A DNA stretch of 64,000 nucleotides from Adiantum capillus-veneris (taxonomy: Eukaryota > Streptophyta > Polypodiopsida > Polypodiales > Pteridaceae), in the NCBI GenBank assembly GCA_014529385.2, contig CM043957.1, positions 83,559,381-83,623,380 on the forward strand. Direction: 5' to 3'. Made by a program: the position numbers and the translations under genes. This document shows, piece after piece, positions 13,680 to 25,474 of this stretch (position 1 is its first letter; each line of letters starts with the position of its first letter). A model generated the notes under the pieces. The model was not told where the DNA came from, did no database searches, and was given only the letters and a program-made list of their open reading frames with translations.

Positions 13680-14045
13680 ATGGTCAAGCGTCGCAATGGT
13701 GGGCGTAACAAGCATGGAAGAGGCCACACCAACCCCATCAGGTGCTCCAATTGTGGGTGATGTGTGCCCAAGGACAAGGCTATCAAGCAGTTTCTTGTAA
13801 GGAACATTATTGAACAAGCTGCTCTATGAGATGTGCATGATGCTTTTGTTTATGATGGGTATGCAATTTCCAAGCTTTACGCTAAAGTGAAGTGCTGTGT
13901 TTCATGCGCCATTCAGTCTCACGTTGTCCGTGTGAGATCCCGCACGACAAGGAGAGTTTGGGAGCCACCACAGAGGTTTATATGCAAGGAGGATATGCAG
14001 AACCACAATCAACGTACCAATGTTCCAGGTGCTGTTAGGAAGTGA
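13680..14045 (+). pseudogene. RPS26: Ribosomal protein eS26 (RPS26) processed pseudogene
   Basis: Full-length, intron-free copy of the small-subunit protein eS26, about 121 codons, near the family's usual size before its variable tail. It reads [63 protein letters not shown] and [12 protein letters not shown], ending VPGAVRK and TGA at 14043-14045. The zinc-site cysteine pairs (CSNCG and CVSCA) can still be seen. Two in-frame stops disable it: TGA at 13758-13760, where GKC is expected, and TGA at 13827-13829, where an Arg is expected. Plant RPS26 genes normally contain introns, so this is best read as a retrocopy. The frame is otherwise intact, so the copy is not very old. Confidence 0.94.
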
Positions 14046-14245
14046 AGAGGTGTCTAATTAGTGCGTAATCCAGGAGAGGAAGAAGGCTCAAGAATTTTTA
14101 CTTCTATCATAGAACTCTTAAAAGACACATGCTACGAGCATTGCCACTGTGGTTGAAGCCATCAATAAGATGGGCGTTGAGGGACTTTTGAGTTTTTTGG
14201 ACGGGCTTGTATCTGATGTTTTTGAAATGTATTTCTAAATTTTTT

Positions 14246-14249
<4 letters not shown>

Positions 14250-14300
<51 letters not shown>
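14250..14300 (+). repeat. GA array
   Basis: AG/GA dinucleotide array of about 25 units upstream of the dispersed repeat at 14430-14625. Confidence 0.95.
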
Positions 14301-14302
<2 letters not shown>

Positions 14303-14429
14303 TGACTTGCTTCTGAGACTCTGAGAGTGTGTGACAGAGAGAAGCCCTACGAGTGAACAAGAGACACGACACTGAAAATTCACTAAACTCGGCCGCTGAG
14401 AGTGAGTGACCACTAATTGAAAAAAACTT

Positions 14430-14625
14430 TTTTCCAAAAACTTATCAAACCTACATGTTAGAAACAATAGAGGTAAAGTCACTAAATCTGAAGGTTTTTA
14501 TACCAATTTACACTTTTTTTTTTTGAAAATTTGGAGGTTTTCTCACCTTCAACTATAAAATTTAGAGGTAGATCTCAAAATTTGTAGGTGGGATTACACT
14601 AAACCTAAAGTTTTTCGAGCATTGC
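14430..14625 (+). repeat. Dispersed non-coding repeat, copy A
   Basis: Shares ordered blocks with 40934-41122 and 38926-39018: TTTTCCAAAAACTTA, AGGTTTTCTCACCTTCAA, CTCAAAATTTGTRGGTGG, AAACCTARGTTTT and AGCATTGC. All copies are on the plus strand and sit downstream of a GA array. Confidence 0.7.
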
Positions 14626-14670
14626 GAGTGACTTATAGAGGCGGTGCTGAGTCTGAGAGGAGAGAGACTG

Positions 14671-14674
<4 letters not shown>

Positions 14675-14715
<41 letters not shown>

Positions 14716-14943
14716 TAATTGGCTAGATTGGTTGAGAGCATGCACACCCCTTCCATGTAGAGCTTGCTGCTCAATGGCAGAGTCAAGCCTACTTTTGTGG
14801 AACTCTAGAAGAAGGTGGAGGTAGGGATTGTTGAACAAGTATATCGGCGCATCAAAGTCATTTTTGATGCGCGACCAGAAAGGCTGGTGTTTGAGAAAAG
14901 ATTCCTCAACTGTGATCCCACAACTGTGGAAGATGAACCTCAT

Positions 14944-15007
<64 letters not shown>
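14675..15007 (+). repeat. GA, TC and CA arrays
   Basis: GA at about 14675-14713, TC at 14949-14980 running directly into CA to 15007. The 14746-14940 interval has a 43-codon open stretch (EVGIVEQVYRRIKVIF) that I cannot assign. Confidence 0.85.
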
Positions 15008-15012
<5 letters not shown>

Positions 15013-17135
15013 CTTCATCTTTGTTCTCGTTGAAAAATGGGGCCGAGGTGATTGTGAAGGCATTGCATAAGAGGTGATTGCCAAGCTGTTGCATGCAAGT
15101 GGTGATTATCATTCATGTTGACAGTACCTTATGATGTTCATCACCTCTCCCACCCTTGTCCACAGAGTCCTCATGATTGGGGCCTCCTCTTTTGCAACTC
15201 ACCATGCAAACTCTAAGAGTGTTCGTAGTTCATGAAAACGATTATTTTCAAGTATGTGATGTGAGGGATCCTTTTCCTCTTCGTTTCTCCAGTGTCATGA
15301 TTATACGCTGAAAGATCTTTTTTGCGATCTAGACAAAATGGAGTCAATCATTCAAAAAAAATTATCTCCAATTTCAATAAGGTACAATCTAGCACCAAAG
15401 ATTGCAAATACACATTGTTCATATTGGCTCCAACCTAACAATACGATCTACCAAATCTACTTCTTCTATAACTTCCTTAGAAGCACTTGCCATAATAATA
15501 TGTATTGAGAAACCCTCCTCCCCCCTCCATAACATTGCTCGCGCGCGCACACACACACACACACACATTTTTACTTGTCCAAGCATCTACCATGGCTTTA
15601 ATATTGATGACCACAAGGTGTGATTCAGAGGAGGGAGCATAACCTTGGATAATCAAGGAGTTAATATAAGGGTGGATGATTAAATTCTCCATAAGGAATG
15701 CTCTAGACGTTTAGAGACAATGATAGATAGATTGTAATATGTAATCTGATGCTAAATGTTTCTATTATAATTTAAGTTCTATGTACCTTGTGGGGTTTTG
15801 CTTCTTTTTTATGATTTCTCAAAAAGGTTTGCTTGGAGTTTGAAATTACTCATCCTGTAGTCAACCATGGCTAGACACATAACCATTTATGGACGACAAT
15901 GTGGCCACAAGATTGTTCTTATGTTTGACGATAGGATCTATGCACTTTCTATATTTTTTGTGATACAACGTTATGAAATAATAATGCATTCAATTTGCAT
16001 CCAGTAACTCTAATGCGAGAGCAGGTGAAGATAAAGGCTATTTAACTTGCTAGTGGTGAACAAATCTTGCTTATCAATCATGGCCAATGTCAATTCTAGA
16101 AGGTTGGCATTGCTATTGAAAGCACAAGGCATTCGAATGAAGGACACACTAGTAATAGTTCGATGGTCCCTCCAGATTAGCTGGTATACTACATGCAATG
16201 CCTTCACAAAAAGCAACCTACACATGGCACTCAAGCAAGCAAAGGATATCATTCAAGTTCAAGAGCTACCTATGCATTATGATGGACATGTGGCATTTGA
16301 GTTACCATCTTTTGATCTATTTGTGCACGAACTTATAAAATTGCAACATGTGAATTTACCATGGAGAATAAGTTTGCACAAATAGAGTTTTGGAATATGC
16401 TCAGCAAGATGGTTTTGAAACAAGGATATGACTATGTATCAATGTGTGTGTTAAAGGAAGAGTATGTCTCTTTTGTTCGAAACAATTTGAGATGCAACAT
16501 GGTTACTTTGCTACACTATACTCTATAGAGTGAATATTGAGATTTTGATTTAATCTTTTTCATTGCTTATGCTCGCTCGGTTTCTTGTCTGCTCGGAAGT
16601 ACTCGATTGGGGATTGGGATTCCTCCTTTTCTGGTGATAGTGACAATTTCAGCAAAATGGTTTTCATAAACATTTTCAAAATGAGAAAAATGCTTTTTCT
16701 ACGTAACGTTAGCCTTCTTCCTATTGGCTAAGGAGCATTCTCTCACTAGAGCTAAAAGGTCCAAAAATGAGTCCATTTCTTTTCTAATGTGTTGCAGCAA
16801 GCCGGTTAGCTACAAAGGCTAGTTTAGGTCCACAAGGTCTTGAGCTTGAGATCTGTGAACTTCTGCTTTGAATCCTTGGCTAATGAGAGGAGAGGGCGTA
16901 TCCAATGAGATTCCGTTTAATCAAACAAAAGTAGACCGAGAAGGTTGGCACAGTAAGTAGAAAAGGGGCAGGGGAGGGAGAATCATTTTGTTGTTTTTCA
17001 TTAAGGCCATCCTATACGCCATCATAGGCTTTTATCCTAGTGGCTTAGCTTGACATAGAGATAGAGAGGGCGAAGATAGAGAGGGATCTTCATGTATAGA
17101 AAGTTTTTATGGTGCAATGTAATCAAGCTCCTAGG

Positions 17136-17138
<3 letters not shown>
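15008..17138 (+). other. No gene seen
   Basis: AT-rich non-coding sequence with a short GC/AC array at about 15539-15567. The 112-codon frame at 16047-16385 has no recognisable domain. Nothing else stands out. Confidence 0.55.

Positions 17139-17189
<51 letters not shown>
17139..17189 (+). repeat. TC array
   Basis: Dinucleotide array of about 25 units, 340 bp before the chromovirus insertion. Confidence 0.95.
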
Positions 17190-17191
<2 letters not shown>

Positions 17192-17528
17192 GCGCAAATC
17201 AAAAGTAGGTCCAGATTGTGTGAAGGCGAAGGGTTAAAGGGGATCTTTGCAGGTGGTGCGAGAAGCGCAAACAGAGATGCAAATTTATTTTGTGTGCTTT
17301 GAGGGGTGGCACTAGTGTGCCTCGAGAGCAGGACACAGACGTTGGACATTAGCATTTTTTTTTGTATCACCTTTGATAGGAGGTGGTTGAGATTTCCATT
17401 GTTGGGCTGGAAGCTTGCAACACAACACAATGCCATGGTGAGGGTGTTGTGGACCAATGGAGAGTGTTGGATAGTGTTTTTCTTGCAACCTGCATGCACA
17501 TCGACAATGAGGAAGCTACTCCAGGGTG

Positions 17529-17533
17529 TTGTA
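17529..17533. other. Target-site duplication, left (TTGTA)
   Basis: Five host bases directly before the 5' LTR, identical to 25017-25021. Confidence 0.93.
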
Positions 17534-17834
17534 TGTCATAATATCCAATATCTAACCAACCCAAATGATTTTCTCATATTAAATTGATCACCTAATGTGG
17601 GAGAATAAACGGGAACAAGTGTTAAGATATAGATATGTGCTTATAGATCTATCTCAACACGGGGCCAATAGTAAAGGGGCCCATATGGGAGATGGTCTAT
17701 CAAGAGCAAGGCTAACCAATGGAGCATAAGACCATAGGGTTAGCTTCATTGAAGACCTCCAATAATATGCGTAAAAGTCCTTTAACCTTAGGTAAGCTAG
17801 GGCTGAGCTTGAGGTGGGAACCCGGCCCAAACTC

Positions 17835-17940
17835 GAGGTGCTTGTCATGCTTGAGGTGCTTGTCCTGCTTGAGGTGCTTGTCATGCTTGAGGTGCTTGAC
17901 TGGCTCCATGCTTGAGGTGCTTGACTTGGTGCATGATTAA
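17835..17940 (+). repeat. 18-bp minisatellite inside LTR
   Basis: Units of about GAGGTGCTTGTCATGCTT, three to four clear copies then degenerate ones. Also present in the 3' LTR (23640-23770) and, in reverse, in the minus-strand relative (about 45390-45530). The LSCLRC frame is its translation. Confidence 0.85.
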
Positions 17941-18081
17941 GGTGCTTGAAGTGCTTTCAGAAGCTTGCCTGAGATGCTTGTGGGAACACCCCCTACTTCA
18001 AGTGCTTAGTCATGCTTGATGACAAAGGGGCTTGCTCATCCAAAGTCAAAAAGATCCCTACAAGGAGGGGGGATGAGAGAG

Positions 18082-18084
<3 letters not shown>

Positions 18085-18123
<39 letters not shown>
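18085..18123 (+). repeat. CA array in 5' LTR
   Basis: About 19 units. The matching array in the 3' LTR (23930-23988) is longer, about 29 units, so it has changed length since insertion. Confidence 0.95.
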
Positions 18124-18124
<1 letters not shown>

Positions 18125-19147
18125 GGGAAGCCCCAGCTTGAAGAGGCAGCAAGGACACTTGTCAAGTTCCTCCTCATGTTGCCCTCATGGTGTGCCTGAA
18201 ACCTATAGGTTGGCCACCCAAGGGGTCCAATGATAATAAAGGATATTTAATTAATTGATTTTTCATTTATCAAGTCCTCTCTCTCAAAGGGGAAAGGGGG
18301 ACACTTGTCTCAAGGATATCCCTGTTGCTTGTAATGGCTCTTGCTTGTGATTGGCTAGGCCTAGAGGGGTCCAATGAGCTTCAAGCATGAAGTACAAGGG
18401 GGGGTCGACCCAAGCAAGCTAGGGGGGTGCTTAGGGGGTACACTCACCCACACACACACACAAAAACTCTCATTGTGTACTATGCAAAGTGCAAGAGATC
18501 CCTCTCTTTCTTCAAGCAAGTAGAGGCTGAGAGCCTACACCAACACTCTTGGCTATGGAGTGCAAATCCATACAAGAGCCATGCTTCAATGCTTGAGCTT
18601 GCCATCTATTTCTTCTTCATTACTATGCTATTATGTATGCTAGCACAAGAGTTATGATAAGTGAGGAACTAGCTCTTTCTCGTATGAAATGTTTCTTCTT
18701 CCTCTTCCCTACCCTCATTCCCTGCTAGCTCTCTTCACCTTCGAAGGTGTTTGAGGTCTTGGGACTGAGGCTTGGTATAGTTAAAGCTTTCTTCAAGTTT
18801 AGGTTATGCTATGATGGTGATGCATGAAGCTTTCCATCTTCATTGCTTCACCTAGGTCACAAGGAACACAAAGAATGTATTGTAACAAGTCTCTCTTTAT
18901 GGGAGGAATCATAATACAAATGCCTATTGGAGGGGGGACCGGCTCCACATAAATCCGGTCCTCAACTGTTGTCATGTTCTCTAAATTCTCTCTCTTGCAA
19001 AAGTATTGTCTATGCCAAGTTAACTAATTGCTATGATTATGTTTCTATCTTCAATTATGTCAACCCGCTATGCTCACAAAATCATTTCTTGAAAGTACTC
19101 TCATTAAATTCCTCTACTCTCAAATTGAATAGGCAAATTTCATTACA

Positions 19148-21806
19148 TTCTGTCTTTCAAAAGATAGACTTTGCTGAGCAAAGACAGCAATTTTGTGCGG
19201 GATTACCTGAAGAGATGGCCGAATACATCAACTCTCAATGGCCTGGTACTATTACCGAAGTAATCCACCACACCATGGTTGCTTCACGCATCAATTTCCA
19301 TCAAGGGGCTAGACGTAATGTCAAGCCCATGGAAAACAAAGATAAAATTGATGCAAAGGGGAAATCCAATGCTCAAAATAATTCCCAAGGCACTTCCAAC
19401 AACAACAACAATCGGTCCAAGCAGAAGGGAGTTTACAAAGGTAAAAACAAACTCTCTCTTGAAGAGCTTGAAGCTTTTCGCAAGGACCATAAGTGTTTCA
19501 AGTGTGGGGAGCAAGGACATGGCTATCGTTCTTGCCCCAAGAAGAATACTCACAATGAGACCCCTAGGGCTTCCACCATCGAAGCTCCAAAAGAGGATGC
19601 TCATTGCAAAGTATCATCACTTTCCTATGCGTGGGGAAAGGTAAGAGAGCATGATGCCTTCATCTTGTTTGACCCAGGCTCTACTCTCAACTTCATATCA
19701 ATAGAGTTGGCCACCAAGTTGGGCATTCAAGCTTTTGAGATGGGAGATATAGTAACAGCTGATGCAGCTTTCAAGGGACAACAAGCCTCCGTTACTCCCT
19801 TGATTGGGAAGTTGAGGCTTTATGTCCAAAGCTATGTCGACAAAGAAGACTTCTTCATCTCTCCTCTCCAACATCAGGATGTTATCCTAGGGGCACCATG
19901 GTTTGATCGCATGACTGCCAACATGAAGTTCCCTGAAAGGAGAATTTACTTCACCTACAGGGGAAAGAACATGTGTATAGATGCTAGTGAGCGTGGTTGC
20001 ACTATTCTACTCGTAAATCCTCTTTCTTTTGATAAATCAATGAAGAGCTCAGTTTCTGCGTACATGATTTATGTCAAAGAGTCTCTAAAAGCTAATAATG
20101 TTTCATCAAATGAAAATGATAGGAATCAAGAAGAGTTAGACTTGTCTACTTTTCTAAAAGGATTCCAAGATGTGTTCATCGATGATATCCCTATGGACCT
20201 ACCTCCAAAACGAGGGGATGATGACCATCATATTGAGCTCCTTCCAGGAAGCTCACCGCCTAACAAACCTCCTTATCGAGTCTCACAAGCTCAACAAGAG
20301 GAGATCATGAGGCAAGTACAAGAGCTGGTAGACAAAGGGATGGTGAGGCCTAGTTTCTCTCCCTTTTGTTCTCCAGTCCTTTTAGTGCAAAAGAAAGATG
20401 GTACATACCATATGTGTGTGGACTATCGAGCATTAAACCATATCACTATCAAAAACAGATTTCTCGTGCCTCGGGTAGAAGACCTGTTTGATAAGCTACA
20501 AGGCTCTACCTACTTCAATAGGATTGACCTTGAAAGTGGCTATCATCAAATAAGGATAGTGGATGAAGGTATCCTAAAGACTGCATTTCGCATAACATTT
20601 GGTCTTTATGAATATCTAGTCATGCCTTTTGGCTTGACTAATGCACCAGCTACTTTCAATCGTCTCACGGAGAAAATTTTTAGACCATATCGTAAATTCA
20701 CTGGAGTGTTCTTTGATGATATCATCATCTACTCCAAGTCTTTGGAGGAACATAAGCAACATCTCCAAGTGATTTTTCAAGCCTTGAGGGAGAACAAACT
20801 TTTTCTCAACCAAAAGAAAAGTGAATTCTTCCTTCAAGAGATTCAATATCTAGGTCATATTATCTCTCACGATGGTATTCGTATGGATCCATCAAAGTTA
20901 GAGGTAATAAAATCATGGCCTAACCCAAGGAATCTACATGAGCTAAGAAGCTTTATTGGTATGTGTGCATACTATAGACTCTTCATAGCAAAATTCTCTC
21001 AAGTAGCAGGACCACTACACGACATAACAAAGAAGAACGTTAAGTTTGTATGGACTGCTAAGGAGAAAAATTATTTTGAAAAACTCAAAGAGAAGCTTAC
21101 TTCCCAACCAGTCCTCGTGCTTCCGGATCTCTCAAAGCCATTTGAGGTCCAATGTGATGCCTGTGGTGATTGCCTTGGAGCGGGTTTGCTTCAAGAACGG
21201 CATGCCATAGCATATGAGAGCCGAAGGCTCAATAGTGATGAACGAGTCTTGGGAATTTATGAGAAAGAGCTTTTAGCTCTTCTACATGCCCTGGACACAT
21301 GGAAGCACTACCTATTAGGGACTCCATTTATCCTACGAACCGACCACCAAAGTCTCAAGTATTTCATGACACAAACCAAGCTTTCCGACAAACAAATGAG
21401 GTGGAAAAATTTTCTTTCGCAATTTAATTTCCATATTGCTCACATAGCTGGTAAGCACAATCAAGTTGCTGATGCACTTTCACGACGACCAAAAGTTTAT
21501 GCGGTGTCTATAGCTACTCACAATGATCTATCCTCTATGATAGATGAGTATGCTACTGACCCTGACTTTAGAGACATAATGTCAGCCCTTGCTTTGGGGA
21601 AGAAAGAGGAACCATTCACCTTGCAGGATGGTTATCTTCTCCACGGAAATAGGCTATGTGTTACCCATTCCCTTCGTGAGAAGGTTATGTATGAATCCCA
21701 TGCTCCTCCATATGCAGGGCATAGAGGTATTCAACCTACACTCCGAGGAGTAGAGACGTATTTCTATTGGCCTACCATGAAAGTGGACATACAAGAGTAT
21801 GTGTAG
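19148..21806 (+). pseudogene. Chromovirus gag (part)-protease-RT-RNase H-integrase start
   Basis: The open frame continues without a stop from inside the 5' LTR (18927), the first 74 or so codons being LTR-derived. Gag homology starts abruptly at about 19150. Then come a CCHC zinc knuckle (CFKCGEQGHGYRSC, about 19495-19540) and an aspartic-protease motif DPGSTLNFIS near 19671, with Pro where Ser or Thr is usual. RT has FFDDII near 20709, both Asp present. RNase H keeps its Asp, Glu, Asp, Asp residues (DACGDCLGAG, EKELLALLHA, RTDHQSL, VADALSRR). The integrase zinc site begins HAPPYAGHRG. The frame ends at TAG 21804-21806, caused by a frameshift: integrase continues in the next frame. Catalytic residues are well kept, so decay is recent. 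Confidence 0.95.
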
Positions 21807-22978
21807 TATGCCAAAAGACCAAGTATGATAGAGGGAAGCAACCTGGATTACTCCAGCCATTGCCTATTCCAAATTCACCATGGGTGAGTATATCCATGGA
21901 TTTCATCTTTGGATTACCCAAGTCTATCCATGGGAATACAGGAATATGGACAATAGTCGACAGGTTTAGCAAGCAAGCACATTTTATTCCTGTCAAAAAG
22001 ACTATTAAGGCACATCAAATGGCAACTCTCTTCATATCTCAGATTTTCAAGCACCATGGATTACCCACATCCATCGTGTCAGATAGAGATCCTAGACTGA
22101 CCAGTAATTTTTGGAAAGGTCTCTTTGAAAATCTAGGAACAAGATTGAATTTCTCTTCGGCCTATCACCCACAAACGGATGGCCAAAGTGAGATAGCCAA
22201 TCTTACGATACTCGATCTACTCAAGACTTATGTTACCAAAGTAGATCAACGCTCACAATGGGAAAAGTATTTACCTCTAGTAGAGTATGCCTACAATAAT
22301 ACTGTCCATACTTCTACGGGGAAAGCACCTTTCGAGATCATAGAGGGAAGACCTAAAAGTCCCTTGCTACTCAAAGTACATGGGAAGAGCTTCGCCGCCG
22401 ATGAGTATAGCCGTGACCTACAAGAATCTTTTCAAAAGATTAAGGAGGCTATAGCCATCTCTCAACAAAGGAAAAAGGCTGCTACTGATAAGCACAGAAG
22501 AGCCTTAATGTTCAAAGAAAATGATTGGGTCTTACTCAAGTTTCCTAAGGCTCGATTAAGGCAAACGACGGGCAAAAATCCTACGGGCCATCAAAAGTAT
22601 TATGCTAAATTAGCAAAAAGATACTATGGTCCTTTCCAAATCTTGAAGCCCATCAATGAGACGGCTTATCAACTCAATTTTCCCAACCATTGGCTTATAC
22701 ACAATGCCTTTCATGTAAGCCTACTTAAGCCCTACAAAGGAGAGCCACCAACTGAACCAATTATTGAAGACCCTCGCGAAGTTGAAGACCAAGAAAGGGT
22801 GCTACAACCCGAAGCTATCCTTTGGCATGAAGACAAGGTACTACGACATGGTAAGATAATCCGACGGTATCTTATTAAGTTCAAAAATTATCCTTTTGAA
22901 GATGCTAGATGGATGCAAGGAGTACAACTTAAGGATAGTATGAACCTTGTCAATGCTTACAATGCTACATTAGAGTAA
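21797..22978 (+). pseudogene. Chromovirus integrase core and chromodomain
   Basis: Continuation of pol after a one-base frame change near 21798-21805. It starts at the second half of the zinc site (CVVCQKTK). The core carries Asp in SMDFIFGLPK, Asp in SDRDPRLTSNFW and Glu in QTDGQSEIAN, so the DDE triad is complete. The C-terminal SH3-like region (KRYYGPFQILKP, HNAFHVSLLKPY) is followed by a chromodomain-like end: RRYLIKFKNYPFEDARWM. In chromoviruses this module steers integration toward particular chromatin. The first part of the frame (21767-21796) is out-of-frame read-through, not protein. Confidence 0.93.
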
Positions 22979-23323
22979 GCAAATGTACAAATTTCTTTTA
23001 AATGACTCATGTTTTTGTCTTATAAGACTAGTACTCTTTTTAATTGTGCACAAATTTAACTAGTATGCATGCCTAGAATCATGTTTGCGATGACGACGTC
23101 TCTCAGACACCAAGTAGTATTTGTCACTCTACTTTGGGAGAATGAAATGGACTAAAGAGCAGACATGCTTGCGGCAGCTATGTCTCCCAAGCACCAAATG
23201 GATTAGTCATCCATCTTGGAAAGATGTCGTAGGGTAAAAAAGGGATCCTCTACCCGCTAAGTACGATTGACTAATGACTAAGGCTTTATCTCTTCTACCT
23301 CATAGTCGAGGACGACTATGATT

Positions 23324-23338
23324 TCAAGAGAGAGGTAA
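23324..23338 (+). other. Polypurine tract of chromovirus
   Basis: CAAGAGAGAGGTAA immediately before the 3' LTR. Its reverse complement precedes the minus-strand relative's LTR at 49925-49945. Confidence 0.85.
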
Positions 23339-23928
23339 TGTCATAAAATCCAATATCTAACCAACCCAAATGATTTTCTCATATTAAATTGATCACTTAA
23401 TGTGGGAGAATAAACGGGAACAAGTGTTAAGATATAGATATGTGCTTATAGATCTATCTCAACACGGGGCCAATAGTAAAGGGTCCCAAATGGGAGATGA
23501 TCTATCAAGAGCAAGGATAACCAATGGAGCATAAGACCTTAGGATTAGCTTCATTGAAGACCTCCAATAATATGTGTAAAAGTCCTTTGACCTTTGGTAA
23601 GCTAGGGCTGAGCTTGAGGTGGGAACACGGCCCAAACTCGAGGTGCTTGTCGTGCTTGCGGTGCTTGTCCTGCTTGTGGTGCTTGTCATGCTTGAGGTGC
23701 TTGATTAAGATGCTTGAGGTGCTTGACTGGCTCCATGCTTGAGGTGCTTGACTTGGTGCATGATTAAGGTGCTTGAAGTGCTTTGAGAATCTTGCCTAAG
23801 ATGCTTGTGGGAACACTCCCTACTTCAAGTGCTTAGTCATGCTTGATGACTAAGGGGCTTGCTCATCCAAAGTCAAAAAGATCCCTACAAGGAGGGGGGC
23901 GAGCCTACAAGGGGGGGGGATGAGAGAG

Positions 23929-23989
<61 letters not shown>

Positions 23990-25016
23990 GAGAGAGAAGC
24001 CCCAGCTTGAAGAGGCAGCAAGGACACTTGTCAAGTTCCTCCTCATGTTGCCCTCATGGTGTGCCTGAAACCTATTGGTTGGCCACCCAAGGGGTCCAAT
24101 GATAATAAAGGATATTTAATTAATTGATTTTTCATTTATCAAGTCCTCTCTCTCAAAGGGGAAAGGGGGACACTTGTCTCAAGGCTATCCCTATTGCTTA
24201 TAATGGCTCTTGCTTGTGATTGGCTAGGCCTGGAGGGGTCCAATGAGATTCAAGCATGAGGTACAAGGGGGGGTCGACCCAAGAAAGCTAGGGGGGTGCT
24301 TAGGAGGTATACTCACCCACACACACTCACAAACACTCTCATTGTGTACTATGCAAAGTGCAAGAGATCCCTCTCTTTCTTCAAGCAAGTAGAGGTTGAG
24401 AGCCTACACCAACACTCTTGGCTATGGAGTGCAAATCCATCCAAGAGCCATGCTTCAATGCTTGAGCTTGCCATCTATTTCTTCTTCATTACTATGCTAT
24501 TATGTATGCTAGCACAAGAGTTATGATAAGTGAGGAACTAGCTCTTTCTCGTATGAAATGTTTCTTCTTCCTCTTCCCTACCCTCATTCCCTGCTATCTC
24601 TCTCCACCTTCGAAGGTGTTTGAGGTCTTGGGACTGAGGCTTGGTATAGTTAAAGCTTTCTTCAAGTTTAGGTTATGCTTTGATGGTGATGCATGAAGCT
24701 TTCCATCTTCATTGCTTTACCTAGGTCACAAGGAACACAAAGAATGTATTGTAACGAGTCTCTCTTCATGGGAGGAATCATAATACAAATGCCTATTGGA
24801 GGGGGGACCGGCTCCACATAAATCCGGTCCTCAACTGTTGTCATGTTCTCTAAATTCTCTCTCTTGCAAAAGTATTGTCTATGCCAAGTTAACTAATTGC
24901 TATGATTATGTTGCTATCTTCAATTATGTCAACCCGCTACGCTCACAAAATCATTTTTTGAAAGTACTCTCATTGAATTCCGCTACTCTCAAATTGAATA
25001 GGCAAATTTCATTACA
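23339..25016 (+). repeat. 3' LTR of chromovirus
   Basis: Matches the 5' LTR end to end. Ends TTACA at 25016 and is followed by the TTGTA duplication. Longer CA array than its partner, and an extra short duplication near 23890-23915 (GGAGGGGGGCGAGCCTACAA). Confidence 0.95.
23930..23988 (+). repeat. CA array in 3' LTR
   Basis: About 29 CA units followed by a short GA run. Confidence 0.95.
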
Positions 25017-25021
25017 TTGTA
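25017..25021. other. Target-site duplication, right (TTGTA)
   Basis: Identical to 17529-17533. Confidence 0.93.
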
Positions 25022-25104
25022 TTCATTCTAAGATGTAAAGCAAGGTAGCAAATGTGTTGATACAAGAGCATGTCTATGATTGCTATGATATGTGTGATAC
25101 CCAT

Positions 25105-25107
<3 letters not shown>

Positions 25108-25146
<39 letters not shown>

Positions 25147-25204
25147 GTGCAATACAAAGCTATGAAAAAATGGAGGAATCATTTTTTTTTTTTTTGGGGG
25201 GGGG
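25108..25204 (+). repeat. GA array and T/G homopolymers
   Basis: GA at 25108-25142, then T14 and G8 at about 25181-25204. Confidence 0.9.
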
Positions 25205-25474
25205 ATGCATAGTTCCAACCGCGTACTAAACCATTAGGATGGGGCGTTCGCAAGGAAGACCTGCAACAAGGCATGAGTGGAAGTGGATGTCTGTCTCTGC
25301 ACGAGAATGGGCAAGGAAAACGACCTTATGGTTTTGCTATTAGTATTGAACAAAATCTTGGCCTTTAATTAATGAAAAGTTTGCCAGTAGGTTTGTATGC
25401 ATGTCTTTTTAATAGGAATCTTGAAAGATGGCTTGCAAATAGACCCAAGTCTATTCAATTTTTGAAGCTATCTA

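Larger units (their letters stand above)
17534..19147 (+). repeat. 5' LTR of chromovirus
   Basis: Starts TGTCATAATATCC and ends CATTACA. It is nearly identical to 23339-25016 apart from scattered substitutions and microsatellite length. It contains an 18-bp minisatellite (17835-17940), a CA array and two further short CA runs. The last 220 bases are open and read into gag. Confidence 0.95.
17534..25016 (+). mobile_element. Ty3/gypsy chromovirus, nearly complete
   Basis: LTR retrotransposon of about 7.5 kb. LTRs (17534-19147 and 23339-25016) begin TGTCATAA and end TTACA. The host bases TTGTA at 17529-17533 are repeated exactly at 25017-25021, a perfect 5-bp target-site duplication. The internal region codes for part of gag, then protease, RT, RNase H, integrase and a C-terminal chromodomain-like segment, the chromovirus order. 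It lacks a primer-binding site and the N-terminal part of gag, and has one frameshift in integrase, so it cannot move by itself. Confidence 0.96.

Noticed and set aside
16047-16385. Possible host gene of 112 codons
   Set aside because: No domain, no splice or promoter context, opposite-strand frame of similar length. Treated as chance.
17712-17940. Cys-rich protein LSCLRC repeats, also at 23459-23742
   Set aside because: Translation of the 18-bp LTR minisatellite.
17835-17940. CRISPR-like repeats
   Set aside because: Repeats are contiguous without unique spacers, and the DNA is plant nuclear.
21798-21806. Programmed frameshift between RT and integrase
   Set aside because: The frame change falls inside the integrase zinc domain, not between gag and pol, and no slippery heptamer is present. 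A simple one-base deletion is more likely.
24796-25038. 80-codon protein identical to the start of the chromovirus frame
   Set aside because: It is the 3' LTR copy of the LTR sequence read through at 18927, not a gene.
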